This document shows, piece by piece, positions 7,517 to 14,084 of a DNA stretch of 24,835 nt. Source of the stretch: a bacterium (GTDB taxonomy: Bacteria; Planctomycetota; Planctomycetia; Pirellulales; Pirellulaceae); the NCBI GenBank assembly GCA_030432015.1, contig JAUIHJ010000013.1:1-24835 (forward strand), given 5' to 3'. The position numbers and the translations under genes are program-made. How positions within the stretch are numbered: the first letter of the stretch is position 1; each line of letters begins with the position of its first letter. The notes beneath the pieces are model-generated. The model was not told the DNA's origin. It did no database searches and saw only the letters and a program-made list of their open reading frames with translations.

Positions 7517-8152
7517 TTAGCCCAGTTCGTCTTCTGACGATTCGGAAGGTGGTTGATCCTGTGGCGGTTTCTGTTGTTGCTGTTTTTGCTGTTGCTGCTG
7601 ACGAACACGCTCCTGGAATTGGGCGAACGTTGACTCCAACGACTCGAGCAGGCGCGGAATCTGCGGCGCCGACAGGTACACGCGTGACGAGACGGCCGAA
7701 TGCGGAAAGAGATTCGTCAGGAAGTCGAGCTTAAATTCGGAAGCAGAGTGGCCGATCATCACGCCGTTGGCGTAGGCGCCGCTGAGCAGGTGGTCGGGTA
7801 ACTTGAGTTCGTCGTAAACCTCCTGCGCCGTTTGCGGCTTGGCCGGCGGTTGCGGCTTGGGCAATTCTGGCGGCGCGCCGAACCGATCTTTATAGATGCC
7901 TAAATTCTTGCGGAGGGCTTCGGAGAATTGCGGCAACGCGCCGTGCGGCATGATGATCCGCGCCGCGACCTGCGCTGGACCGCCGATGTTCTGGATGAAG
8001 TCCAAAATGAACTCGCTCGAGCCAGTCATGACGATCACGCCGGTGCTAAACGCACCCGCGCTGACACCTTCCGGCACGCGGGCGGTGACGTGCTGCATCT
8101 TGACCTGTTCGGTATTGCCATTACCAGGTTGCGGTTGATCCGAATTTGTCAT
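7517..8152 (-). CDS. Two-copy DUF3467 protein with poly-Q tail
   Basis: A cytoplasmic-looking protein of 211 residues with no signal peptide or TM segment. Two DUF3467-type units are visible. Residues 22-88 contain VMTGSSEFILDF and VAARIIMPHGALPQF. Residues 120-183 contain MIGHSASEFKLDFL and VSSRVYLSAPQIPRLL. They are separated by a proline-rich linker, and the C-terminus is glutamine-rich (RQQQQQKQQQQK) and then acidic. I start at ATG 8152. The frame runs 15 codons further to 8197, but those residues look like non-domain sequence and a weak GGAA lies before 8152. The gene is 30 bases upstream of the radical SAM fusion, so it probably leads that operon. DUF3467 function is unknown to me. Confidence 0.85.
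   Translation of the reverse strand: MTNSDQPQPGNGNTEQVKMQHVTARVPEGVSAGAFSTGVIVMTGSSEFILDFIQNIGGPAQVAARIIMPHGALPQFSEALRKNLGIYKDRFGAPPELPKPQPPAKPQTAQEVYDELKLPDHLLSGAYANGVMIGHSASEFKLDFLTNLFPHSAVSSRVYLSAPQIPRLLESLESTFAQFQERVRQQQQQKQQQQKPPQDQPPSESSEDELG
7571..7600. repeat. CTG/TTG codon tract encoding poly-Q
   Basis: Ten in-frame triplets (nine CTG or TTG and one TTT on the + strand) encode the RQQQQQKQQQQK tail of the DUF3467 protein on the minus strand. The TTT gives the single lysine. Such tracts change length easily by replication slippage. Confidence 0.75.
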
Positions 8153-8480
8153 GGGTTTCCAAGAGTCGAAGGATTGTTGCCAGGGACGCGTCGGCACGTG
8201 GCTCGACGTTCGATTCGACGGACGGAGTCGATCGCAGACACATTCCGGCGCCGCGTCGTCCCCTCATTCTACAAGATTGCGGAAAAAGGGGCAGGTATCT
8301 GCGTGCCCAAAAGGATCGGGAGCGAAAAAAAACCTTAATGGCCGAGCGCGATTCAGCAGCGCACACTCCGTCAGCGGAACAGTCACCTTTTTCGCCGACA
8401 GGCCGTTGTTCCGCAGTTGAATCGAACGGGCGGCGAAAAACGAGCCGGTCCCGGATTGTCGCCGAATTGCACTCGGTCAT
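8153..8480. other. Gene-free stretch with possible minus-strand promoter
   Basis: 328 bases between the small FlbD-like gene and the DUF3467 gene, both on the minus strand. I find no convincing gene; open frames on either strand give arginine/serine-rich text. The minus strand carries an 8-T run (8332-8325) with no convincing stem before it, and a TAGAAT -10-like hexamer at 8271-8266 about 110 bases before the DUF3467 start. The stretch probably separates two transcription units. Confidence 0.5.
8266..8271 (-). promoter_or_regulatory. Candidate -10 hexamer (TAGAAT) for the DUF3467 / AmmeMemoRadiSam operon
   Basis: TAGAAT matches the TATAAT consensus at five of six positions and lies about 110 bases before the chosen start at 8152. 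No good -35 hexamer is present at 16-18 bases spacing, so this is weak. Confidence 0.3.
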
Positions 8481-8672
8481 TTAGTTCGCCGGTTTTAACG
8501 CGGCCGTGATTTTTTCGGCGTCGTCTTCAGAGACCTTGATCAAGTGGCCATTAACGACGACGGTCGGGGCGCCCAGGACCGGCCGCATGATGGCGTCGAT
8601 CCGATCAATGCGGATTGTGGCCGTGTGGCCGTCGGTCCCTTCGGCAAATTTGATCTCGATGAATTCGGCCAT
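8481..8672 (-). CDS. Small FlbD-like hypothetical protein (63 aa)
   Basis: A 63-residue protein beginning MAEFIEIKFAEGTDG and ending KITAALKPAN. I start at ATG 8672, where GATGAGAG lies a few bases upstream. The frame stays open into the preceding gene, but that extension is out-of-frame text of the DUF1501 gene. The pattern 'hydrophobic strand, I-D-x-I-x-A-I, TVVVNG, IKVSEDDAEKI' resembles the small FlbD family, which has two strands with a conserved I-x-x-I and a K-V-x-E-S-x-E-E-I-like end. The resemblance is by eye only, and no flagellar gene is nearby. It lies 41 bases after the DUF1501 gene and is likely co-transcribed with it. Function unknown. Confidence 0.72.
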   Translation of the reverse strand: MAEFIEIKFAEGTDGHTATIRIDRIDAIMRPVLGAPTVVVNGHLIKVSEDDAEKITAALKPAN

Positions 8673-8713
8673 GGTTCTCTCATCGCTCCGTTCGGTTGGT
8701 TCGAAGGTGGACC

Positions 8714-10162
8714 CTAAGTGTACAGCTCCGTCATCGGGTTGCCCATCGTGATCGGGAAGGGGCGTTGGAGGCCGTCTCGGAAATGCCCGTGAGGGTTGAT
8801 GCCCAGCGCAGAGAACATCGTGGCGGCAACATCCCAGGGGCCGAACCGCTTGGTGACGGGCTCGGCGGCGTGCCGGTCCGAGGCACCGACCACATGCCCC
8901 CTGCCAACACCCGCGCCCGCAACCACAATCGAATAGACGGCGGACCAGTGTTTGCGTCCGGGTGACGAACCGGCGAAATTCTTCTCCAACGCAACGCGCG
9001 GGGCGCGGCCAAATTCTCCCAGGCAAATGACCAGCGTTTCGTCTAACAGTCCACGTTGATCGAGATCTTCAATCAGGGTCGCAAAGCTGGCGTCAAATCT
9101 CGGCAAGAGATGCTCGCGCAGCGCGTAGAAAATATCATTATGCGTGTCCCAGCCGTAAACGTCGGTGTCGGTGGGATCGCGATCCTGTCCCCGGTTCGAA
9201 TGATTCCACATCACCGTCACCATCGGTGTGCCTGCCTCGACCAGCCTTCGCGCCAACAGGCAGGCCTGACCGGACCGGTGGCGACCGTAGCGGTCGCGCA
9301 AGGCGGGCGACTCCGATGTGAGATCAAACGCATCACGACAGTGAGGCGACGACAGCACGTCCAACGCCTGGCGGTACAGACCGCTTAAGTCGCGCGAACG
9401 CTGGTCGGCCGCCAAGTGTCGACGATACGTGTCGAAGGTTTCCTTGAGTGATTGCCGGGAGCGCAAGCGAACCGCCGGCAGTTCGGCCTGCGCCGAGAGG
9501 CCGGGTAAGGCGACCGGCTGGCTCGCCACATCGCCAACCACCAGCGGATCCACATCGCGTGGCAGAAAGCCATTGTTCTGTCCGGGCGCGGTGGTAAAGG
9601 GAACCAGCGCGGGCCCGTTGACATGGACCGCGTCGTACGGAAAGCGATGGGTCCGCCGGACCTGTTTCAGCACGGCGCCGTACGTCGGAAAATCGTTGGG
9701 GCTGGGTGGCGGATTGGATGTGCGACGCGCATGATACCGGCCGGTTAGTGCCAGGTAGCAGGCCGATCCATGGTCGAGATCCTCGTGCGCCATGCTTCTG
9801 ACAACCGTGTAGCGGTCTGCCAACGCGGCCAGCCGCGGCATGTGTTCGCCAAAATGAACCCCTGGAACGGACGTGGCAATGGAGGAGAACTCGCCTCGCA
9901 CGTCCAATGGCGCGTGCGGTTTGGGATCCCACGTTTCGAGCTGACTTTGTCCGCCGCTGGCGTAGACCAGAATCACCGACTTCGCGCGGCCAAAACCGGG
10001 CGGTGTCACTTGACGGCTTTCGGCCAGCGGCGCCGCGGCTTCCGAGGCGTCGCTGCGCGGGGAACACCATCCGCCGAGCCCGGCCCCCCACAGGCCACTC
10101 CCCAGCAGGTTGATGCGCAGAAACTCGCGACGCGATGCAGCACAATTCCGCCGGGTCGTCAT
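8714..10162 (-). CDS. Tat-exported DUF1501 (sulfatase-like) protein
   Basis: A 482-residue protein of the DUF1501 family, which is expanded in planctomycetes and related to the alkaline phosphatase/sulfatase fold. The chosen start is ATG 10162, giving a twin-arginine signal (RREFLRINLLG, R11-R12) followed by a hydrophobic stretch to about residue 33. The frame extends 47 codons further upstream, but that segment is non-homologous. Typical family segments follow in order: KSVILVYASGG, ETWDPKPHAP, VRGEFSSIATSVPGV, MPRLAALADRYTVVRSM, a WDTHND segment, LGEFGRAP, and HWSAVYSIVVAGAGV with GHVVGASD. It should act outside the cytoplasm. Family members often pair with DUF1553 cytochromes, but none is adjacent here. 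Substrate unknown. Confidence 0.9.
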   Translation of the reverse strand: MTTRRNCAASRREFLRINLLGSGLWGAGLGGWCSPRSDASEAAAPLAESRQVTPPGFGRAKSVILVYASGGQSQLETWDPKPHAPLDVRGEFSSIATSVPGVHFGEHMPRLAALADRYTVVRSMAHEDLDHGSACYLALTGRYHARRTSNPPPSPNDFPTYGAVLKQVRRTHRFPYDAVHVNGPALVPFTTAPGQNNGFLPRDVDPLVVGDVASQPVALPGLSAQAELPAVRLRSRQSLKETFDTYRRHLAADQRSRDLSGLYRQALDVLSSPHCRDAFDLTSESPALRDRYGRHRSGQACLLARRLVEAGTPMVTVMWNHSNRGQDRDPTDTDVYGWDTHNDIFYALREHLLPRFDASFATLIEDLDQRGLLDETLVICLGEFGRAPRVALEKNFAGSSPGRKHWSAVYSIVVAGAGVGRGHVVGASDRHAAEPVTKRFGPWDVAATMFSALGINPHGHFRDGLQRPFPITMGNPMTELYT

Positions 10163-10391
10163 GACGCGTCGGGGTCCATCGTCGTGTTCGAATCGCAGCA
10201 CCGTGTCCTCGATCGGATGAGAGTTCGAAGTCGTCGGGGTCGAATCGGGGTGGGCAAGCGTGCAGTCTAGTCCGAGAATCCAGTTCCGGCAATCAACGGC
10301 CATCGCGAGACGCGGCGGCGCCGGCAGTGATGGCCTGCCGCGCAGACACAGCCCCCCTTTCGACGCAGGAGTCGCAGATTGCAGTTGGACA

Positions 10392-10434
10392 GTGTTTCGT
10401 CGTGGTGTTTCGTCGTGGTGTTTCGTCGTGGTGT
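10392..10434. repeat. 13-bp tandem repeat, 3.3 copies
   Basis: GTGTTTCGTCGTG occurs head to tail without mismatch at 10392-10404, 10405-10417 and 10418-10430, followed by a partial GTGT. It is about 230 bases upstream of the DUF1501 start. The identical copies suggest recent slippage. Confidence 0.9.
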
Positions 10435-10564
10435 AATGCGTTGCCCTCGCTGTCGCGGTTTTTTAATGTTGCGCTATTCCGGCCCCGCCTCTCCCGAATC
10501 CAACGAGCCGCCGACCTTGCGTACCGATTCCATTGTTTTGCGTTGAATTTGGGGGAGACGGTCA

Positions 10565-10604
10565 GGATGAGGGGTTCTCGGGCGTTTTACCCCGGGCCTC
10601 GTCC
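10565..10604. repeat. Imperfect stem-loop
   Basis: GGATGAGG (10565-10572) pairs with CCTCGTCC (10597-10604) with one mismatch, and inner CGGG pairs with CCCG. No T-tract follows on either strand. Role unknown. Confidence 0.35.
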
Positions 10605-10885
10605 CCAAGACCTTGACGATTGGGAGCTTCACCGAAGGAAGCACGACTGAGCGTCACAGTTTCCAGGGAGTCGGCGCAAGAAAAACGCAACTGCAAGGCT
10701 CACGCGTCGGGTCACAAATCGCACGGTTTGGAAGCCACCAAGGTTCGAGTGCGTTGTCGCGCTCAGATGTTGTCACGCTCGGATTTTGGGGCGTCGGAGG
10801 TTGAGGCGCAGGCTTCCAGATTGCGAACGACGAGTTACCAACGGCGGCAAACAGAATGCTTGCCCCACGCCATAACAATGCCAAT

Positions 10886-11959
10886 TCAACGGGCCCCCCG
10901 ATTCACCCCTTCGGCTTGCCTGGCGATGACGCGATTCTCTTGACGTACAAGCTGACCGCAGGCGGCAGCGATGTCGTTGCCCAACGAATGCCGCACCGTC
11001 GTCTTGAGCCCTGCCCCTTTTAACTGGTCGGCGAAGGCCTTACAGGTCGGGCGGTCCGAGCCCACCAGGTGGGGCGCATCGTCGATCGGGTTGTAGGGAA
11101 TCAAATTGACGTGGACGTTCAGGCCATCCAGCCAAGCGATCAGCGCTTCCGCATCGGCGGACGCATCGTTGACGCCAGCCAGCATCAGGTATTCGATCAT
11201 CAGCGTGGTACTCGGCGCCTGAATCGCATTGATTTCGACGATCGTGCTCCGCAGTGCTTCCAACGGATACTTGTTGGCGAGGGGAATCAACGTTTCGCGG
11301 ACGTCCTGTCGAGCGCTATGGAGGCTGAGGGCCAGATTCACGGCGGGGAATCGCCGCGCGCATCGCACCATTGCGTCCGCCACACCGACCGTCGAGACCA
11401 GGATTTTGCCGGGCGAGTGATTGAAGAATTCACGCGAGGTGAGCATCTCCAACGCGCGAAACAGCTGTTCTTCGTTGTGAAACGGCTCGCCCATTCCCAT
11501 GAAAACAATATTCCGCAATCGGCGTCCTTCCGCGACCAGCATTTGCCCTGCCTGGAGCACTTGATCGACGATCTCATCCGCTTGCAGGTTTCGCGCGATC
11601 CCCATCTTGCCGGTGGCACAAAAATCACACGCCGCACCACAACCAACCTGGCTCGAAACGCACAGTGTCGAACGGCCGGTCTCGATGCGAAGGATCACGG
11701 CTTCAATCAACATGCCGGCGGCGGTGCGGAGGAGTAACTTGGACGCGCCGTCGACGGCCGAGTCGCATCGCCGGAACAACTCGAGCGTGTGAAGCGCGAT
11801 GCGGTCGCTGACCGGATATCCGTGCAGAGCAGTCTCATCCGCAACGAACTGCCGCAACAGCTTGCTTTGCAGGTTGCGGGTCAGTTGCGGATCGAACCGA
11901 GCCTCCGCACGTAGCGCGTCGAGCCCGTGCGTGTCATAGATACTGATCGGTGCTGGCAT
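10886..11959 (-). CDS. RlmN/Cfr-family radical SAM 23S rRNA methyltransferase, Cfr-like motifs
   Basis: A 357-residue member of the family that methylates A2503 of 23S rRNA using a cysteine-borne methyl group. Visible residues are the methyl-carrying pair C100 (TLCVSSQVGC) and C334 (DIAAACGQL), the 4Fe-4S cysteines C107/C111/C114, and the FMGMGEP and LALSLHS segments. Several stretches look closer to Cfr than to RlmN. These are FCATGKMGIARNLQADEIVDQ, where RlmN has FCSTA.QGF.RNL; FNHSPGKILVSTVGV, where Cfr has FALSPRRLSISTIGI; and HVNLIPYNP. The start is ATG 11959, because the upstream extension overlaps the pepD-like gene and is unlike the family. The gap to that gene is 61 bases, so they may share an operon. 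Whether it makes 2-methyl, 8-methyl or both products cannot be told from sequence. Confidence 0.88.
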   Translation of the reverse strand: MPAPISIYDTHGLDALRAEARFDPQLTRNLQSKLLRQFVADETALHGYPVSDRIALHTLELFRRCDSAVDGASKLLLRTAAGMLIEAVILRIETGRSTLCVSSQVGCGAACDFCATGKMGIARNLQADEIVDQVLQAGQMLVAEGRRLRNIVFMGMGEPFHNEEQLFRALEMLTSREFFNHSPGKILVSTVGVADAMVRCARRFPAVNLALSLHSARQDVRETLIPLANKYPLEALRSTIVEINAIQAPSTTLMIEYLMLAGVNDASADAEALIAWLDGLNVHVNLIPYNPIDDAPHLVGSDRPTCKAFADQLKGAGLKTTVRHSLGNDIAAACGQLVRQENRVIARQAEGVNRGAR

Positions 11960-12020
11960 AGGATAGGCGTCGAGTTGGTTCTGGCGCGAGCCTTGAATAT
12001 CAGGCGCTCGGTCGCTCCGT

Positions 12021-13487
12021 TTACGATGCGGCGGCGGGAATGCGCTGCAACGTTGCCAAAAGGAATTTCCAGTACTTTTGCACCGAGCTGATCTGCACGC
12101 GCTCGTCGGGCGAGTGGGCGCCGTAGATATTCGGCCCAAACGATATCATCTGCATTTCCGGGTAGTTCTGGCCCAGGATGCCGCATTCGAGTCCTGCGTG
12201 GCAAGCACAAACGTGCGGCGCGTCGCCGAACAACTCGACATACAACGTCGACATCAACTTCACGATGGCCGATTCCGGCGCGGGTTTCCAACCGGTGTAC
12301 GCGCCTGACTGCTCGACCTTCGCGCCGGTCAATTCGAATGTCGCCGTGATGGCATTGGCCAGATCGTCACGTTCGCTGTTGACCGAGCCCCGTGTCAGGC
12401 AACCGATGGTAGCGCTGCCGTCCCGCACCAGCACTCGCGCCAAGTTGTTGGAAGTTTGCACAAGCCCGGAAATCTCAGGAGACATCCGCCAGATTCCACT
12501 GGGGCAGGCCGCGAGGGTGCCGAGCAGAAGTCGCTGGAGTTCCTGCGGCACCACCTGGGAGGGTGTACTGACCGCTTCGCAGCCGATCGTCGCGTCGGGA
12601 TCGGTGGTGGCGTATTCCTGACATATCACCTGCGATTGATCCGCGATCCATGCCTCGAACGGCTGGGCGTGCTCTGGCAGAATGGTAACCACAGCGACCG
12701 ATTCGCGCGGGATCGCATTCCGCAACCCGCCGCCATCGACCTCGGCGAGACGGACATCAAACTTTCGCGCCGCGCCCCACAGCAGGCGGTTCATCAGCTT
12801 GTTGGCGTTGGCGCGGCCGAGGTGAATGTCGACACCGGAATGGCCGCCCTTGAGGCCTTTGACGAAGAGCCGATATCCGCTGGCACCGGCCGCCGATGCC
12901 TCAGGAGCGTAGGTCTGAGTTGCCGTCACGTCGACGCCGCCAGCGCAACCGATCGTAATTTCATGGTCTTCCTCGGTGTCCAGGTTTAAGAGGATTTTGC
13001 CATCGAGCTGACCGGCTTCGAGTCCTTGGGCGCCGGTCATGCCGGTCTCTTCGTCGATCGTAAAGAGCCCTTCGACTGCAGGATGGGGGATTTCGCTGGA
13101 TGCCAGGATGGCCATGATGCTGGCAACACCGATCCCGTTATCCGCGCCCAGCGTGGTGCCACGGGCCTTGACCCAGTCACCCTCGACATACATGTCAATT
13201 CCTTGTGTCGCGAAATCAAAGTCCGTCTCGGCATTCTTCTGATGCACCATGTCCAGGTGGGACTGCATCACGATCGGTAGTCGATCTTCCATCCCGGGTG
13301 ATGCGGGTTTGCGAATGATGACGTTTCCCACCTGGTCGACCGTGGTCGCCAGATTCAGCGACTCGCCAAACCGGCGGATGAATTCGATCACTTGGGCTTC
13401 CTGCTTGGACGGGCGAGGCACCGCGTTGAGGTCGGCAAAGTGATTCCAGAGCGGCTGGGGAGATAGGGCGCGGACCGAGTCGGACAT
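12021..13487 (-). CDS. pepD: Aminoacyl-histidine dipeptidase (PepD, M20 family)
   Basis: A 488-residue cytoplasmic dizinc dipeptidase, close to the usual 485 or so residues of PepD, which hydrolyses Xaa-His and other dipeptides. The metal and catalytic residues are visible: H77 in QSHLDMVHQK, D116 in GTTLGADNGIGVAS, the catalytic E146 and metal-ligand E147 in FTIDEETGMTGA, D170 in LNLDTEED, and H458 in GAHSPDERVQI. The lid-domain segment GLKGGHSGVDIHLGRANANK is present. The start is ATG 13487. No SD is seen, only a C-rich sequence. It is followed by the Cfr-like gene and is divergent from an AbgT-family transporter. M20 hydrolases partner AbgT in the E. coli abgABT locus, so a functional link is possible. 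Confidence 0.93.
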   Translation of the reverse strand: MSDSVRALSPQPLWNHFADLNAVPRPSKQEAQVIEFIRRFGESLNLATTVDQVGNVIIRKPASPGMEDRLPIVMQSHLDMVHQKNAETDFDFATQGIDMYVEGDWVKARGTTLGADNGIGVASIMAILASSEIPHPAVEGLFTIDEETGMTGAQGLEAGQLDGKILLNLDTEEDHEITIGCAGGVDVTATQTYAPEASAAGASGYRLFVKGLKGGHSGVDIHLGRANANKLMNRLLWGAARKFDVRLAEVDGGGLRNAIPRESVAVVTILPEHAQPFEAWIADQSQVICQEYATTDPDATIGCEAVSTPSQVVPQELQRLLLGTLAACPSGIWRMSPEISGLVQTSNNLARVLVRDGSATIGCLTRGSVNSERDDLANAITATFELTGAKVEQSGAYTGWKPAPESAIVKLMSTLYVELFGDAPHVCACHAGLECGILGQNYPEMQMISFGPNIYGAHSPDERVQISSVQKYWKFLLATLQRIPAAAS

Positions 13488-13555
13488 GGAAGGGGGGCTT
13501 TCTGAAGCAAGGGCCTGGGCGGCGTTGGGGTGACACGAACTGCCACGCGTACCAC

Positions 13556-13584
13556 AGTTTCGGCATCCGGACTTGACCTGTCAA
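13556..13584 (-). promoter_or_regulatory. Candidate pepD promoter (TTGACA, 17, GAAACT)
   Basis: On the minus strand a perfect TTGACA lies at 13584-13579. Seventeen bases downstream is GAAACT (13561-13556), which matches only three of six -10 positions. Distance to the pepD start at 13487 is about 70 bases. The -35 hexamer overlaps the palindrome TTGACCTGTCAA, so a regulator could block it. Confidence 0.35.
13573..13584. promoter_or_regulatory. Palindrome TTGACCTGTCAA (possible operator)
   Basis: Perfect 5-bp arms TTGAC/GTCAA with a 2-base centre, between the divergent pepD and AbgT genes. It overlaps the candidate pepD -35 on one strand and presents TTGACC on the other. No regulator gene is adjacent. 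Confidence 0.3.
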
Positions 13585-13781
13585 ACGGGGCCTGGGATGA
13601 CGCTGGGCTCTTGTGTATTACAAATTGCGAGATTTGAAACCCAACGCGTTTGTTTTGAGGTTACGATTCTGCTCATGCCGTAGGCAGGTCAGTTAGAAAC
13701 CCAATTCGCAACGCGCCAAGGTTGGTGTCGGGTCGTCAAATCGCCAGGAGGCGTCGACGGGAATCGCTGCGCCGACAGACG

Positions 13782-13806
13782 CCAGCCGCCGCTGCGCGGC
13801 GGCTGG
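13782..13806. repeat. Perfect 11-bp GC hairpin with 3-base loop
   Basis: CCAGCCGCCGC (13782-13792), loop TGC, then GCGGCGGCTGG (13796-13806). Allowing one bulge, ACGC/GCGT extends the stem. No T-tract is present and it lies upstream of the AbgT gene, so a REP-like element fits better than a terminator. Confidence 0.6.
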
Positions 13807-14084
13807 GCGTAACACCAAAGTGGGTTCGCGAGGGATGAGGCCAGATCGATGCTTACCTCGGCGACGCATGGAGCGACCAAGTGCCGAGGCGTGTTGCAAA
13901 ACGGCAACTTCCAAACGGATGCGTCGGGTTTCGATTTGCGACACATCCCAACTTTGAAGATCCCAGGTCCCTGCAGGATGACGTCGCACGCCGCAGCGCG
14001 ATGGATTACATTGTGCCGGGACGGTCCGTGACGCCGATAGGGTGGGGCAAAATCACATCAACCGAAATTGGAGCAAGATCGGCG

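Larger units (their letters stand above)
10163..10885. other. Gene-free 723-base stretch with small repeats
   Basis: It lies between the rRNA-methyltransferase stop and the DUF1501 start, both on the minus strand. I see no convincing gene: the + frame 10327-10650 and the - frame 10654-10884 encode low-complexity text without domains. It contains a 13-bp tandem repeat (10392-10434) and an imperfect stem-loop (10565-10604). Any promoter for the DUF1501 gene should sit in its left part, but I cannot pick one. The right part (about 10690-10830) has the feel of a dispersed planctomycete intergenic element, which is inference only. Confidence 0.55.
13488..14084. other. 597-base divergent intergenic region
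   Basis: It lies between pepD (-) and the AbgT gene (+) and so must hold both promoters. It contains a TTGAC-N2-GTCAA palindrome (13573-13584) and a strong GC hairpin (13782-13806). Minus-strand frames at 13689-13989 and the + frame extension from 13881 encode text without domains, and I do not call them genes. The 13690-13990 stretch may be a dispersed element, but there is no second copy in this window. Confidence 0.55.

Noticed and set aside
10327..10650. A 107-codon plus-strand frame divergent from the DUF1501 gene
   Set aside because: No SD, no domain, and it runs through the 13-bp tandem repeat; it is most likely noncoding.
13693..13989. Minus-strand frame of 98 codons upstream of pepD
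   Set aside because: It crosses the GC hairpin and has no domain or SD. It may be a dispersed-element shadow rather than a gene.
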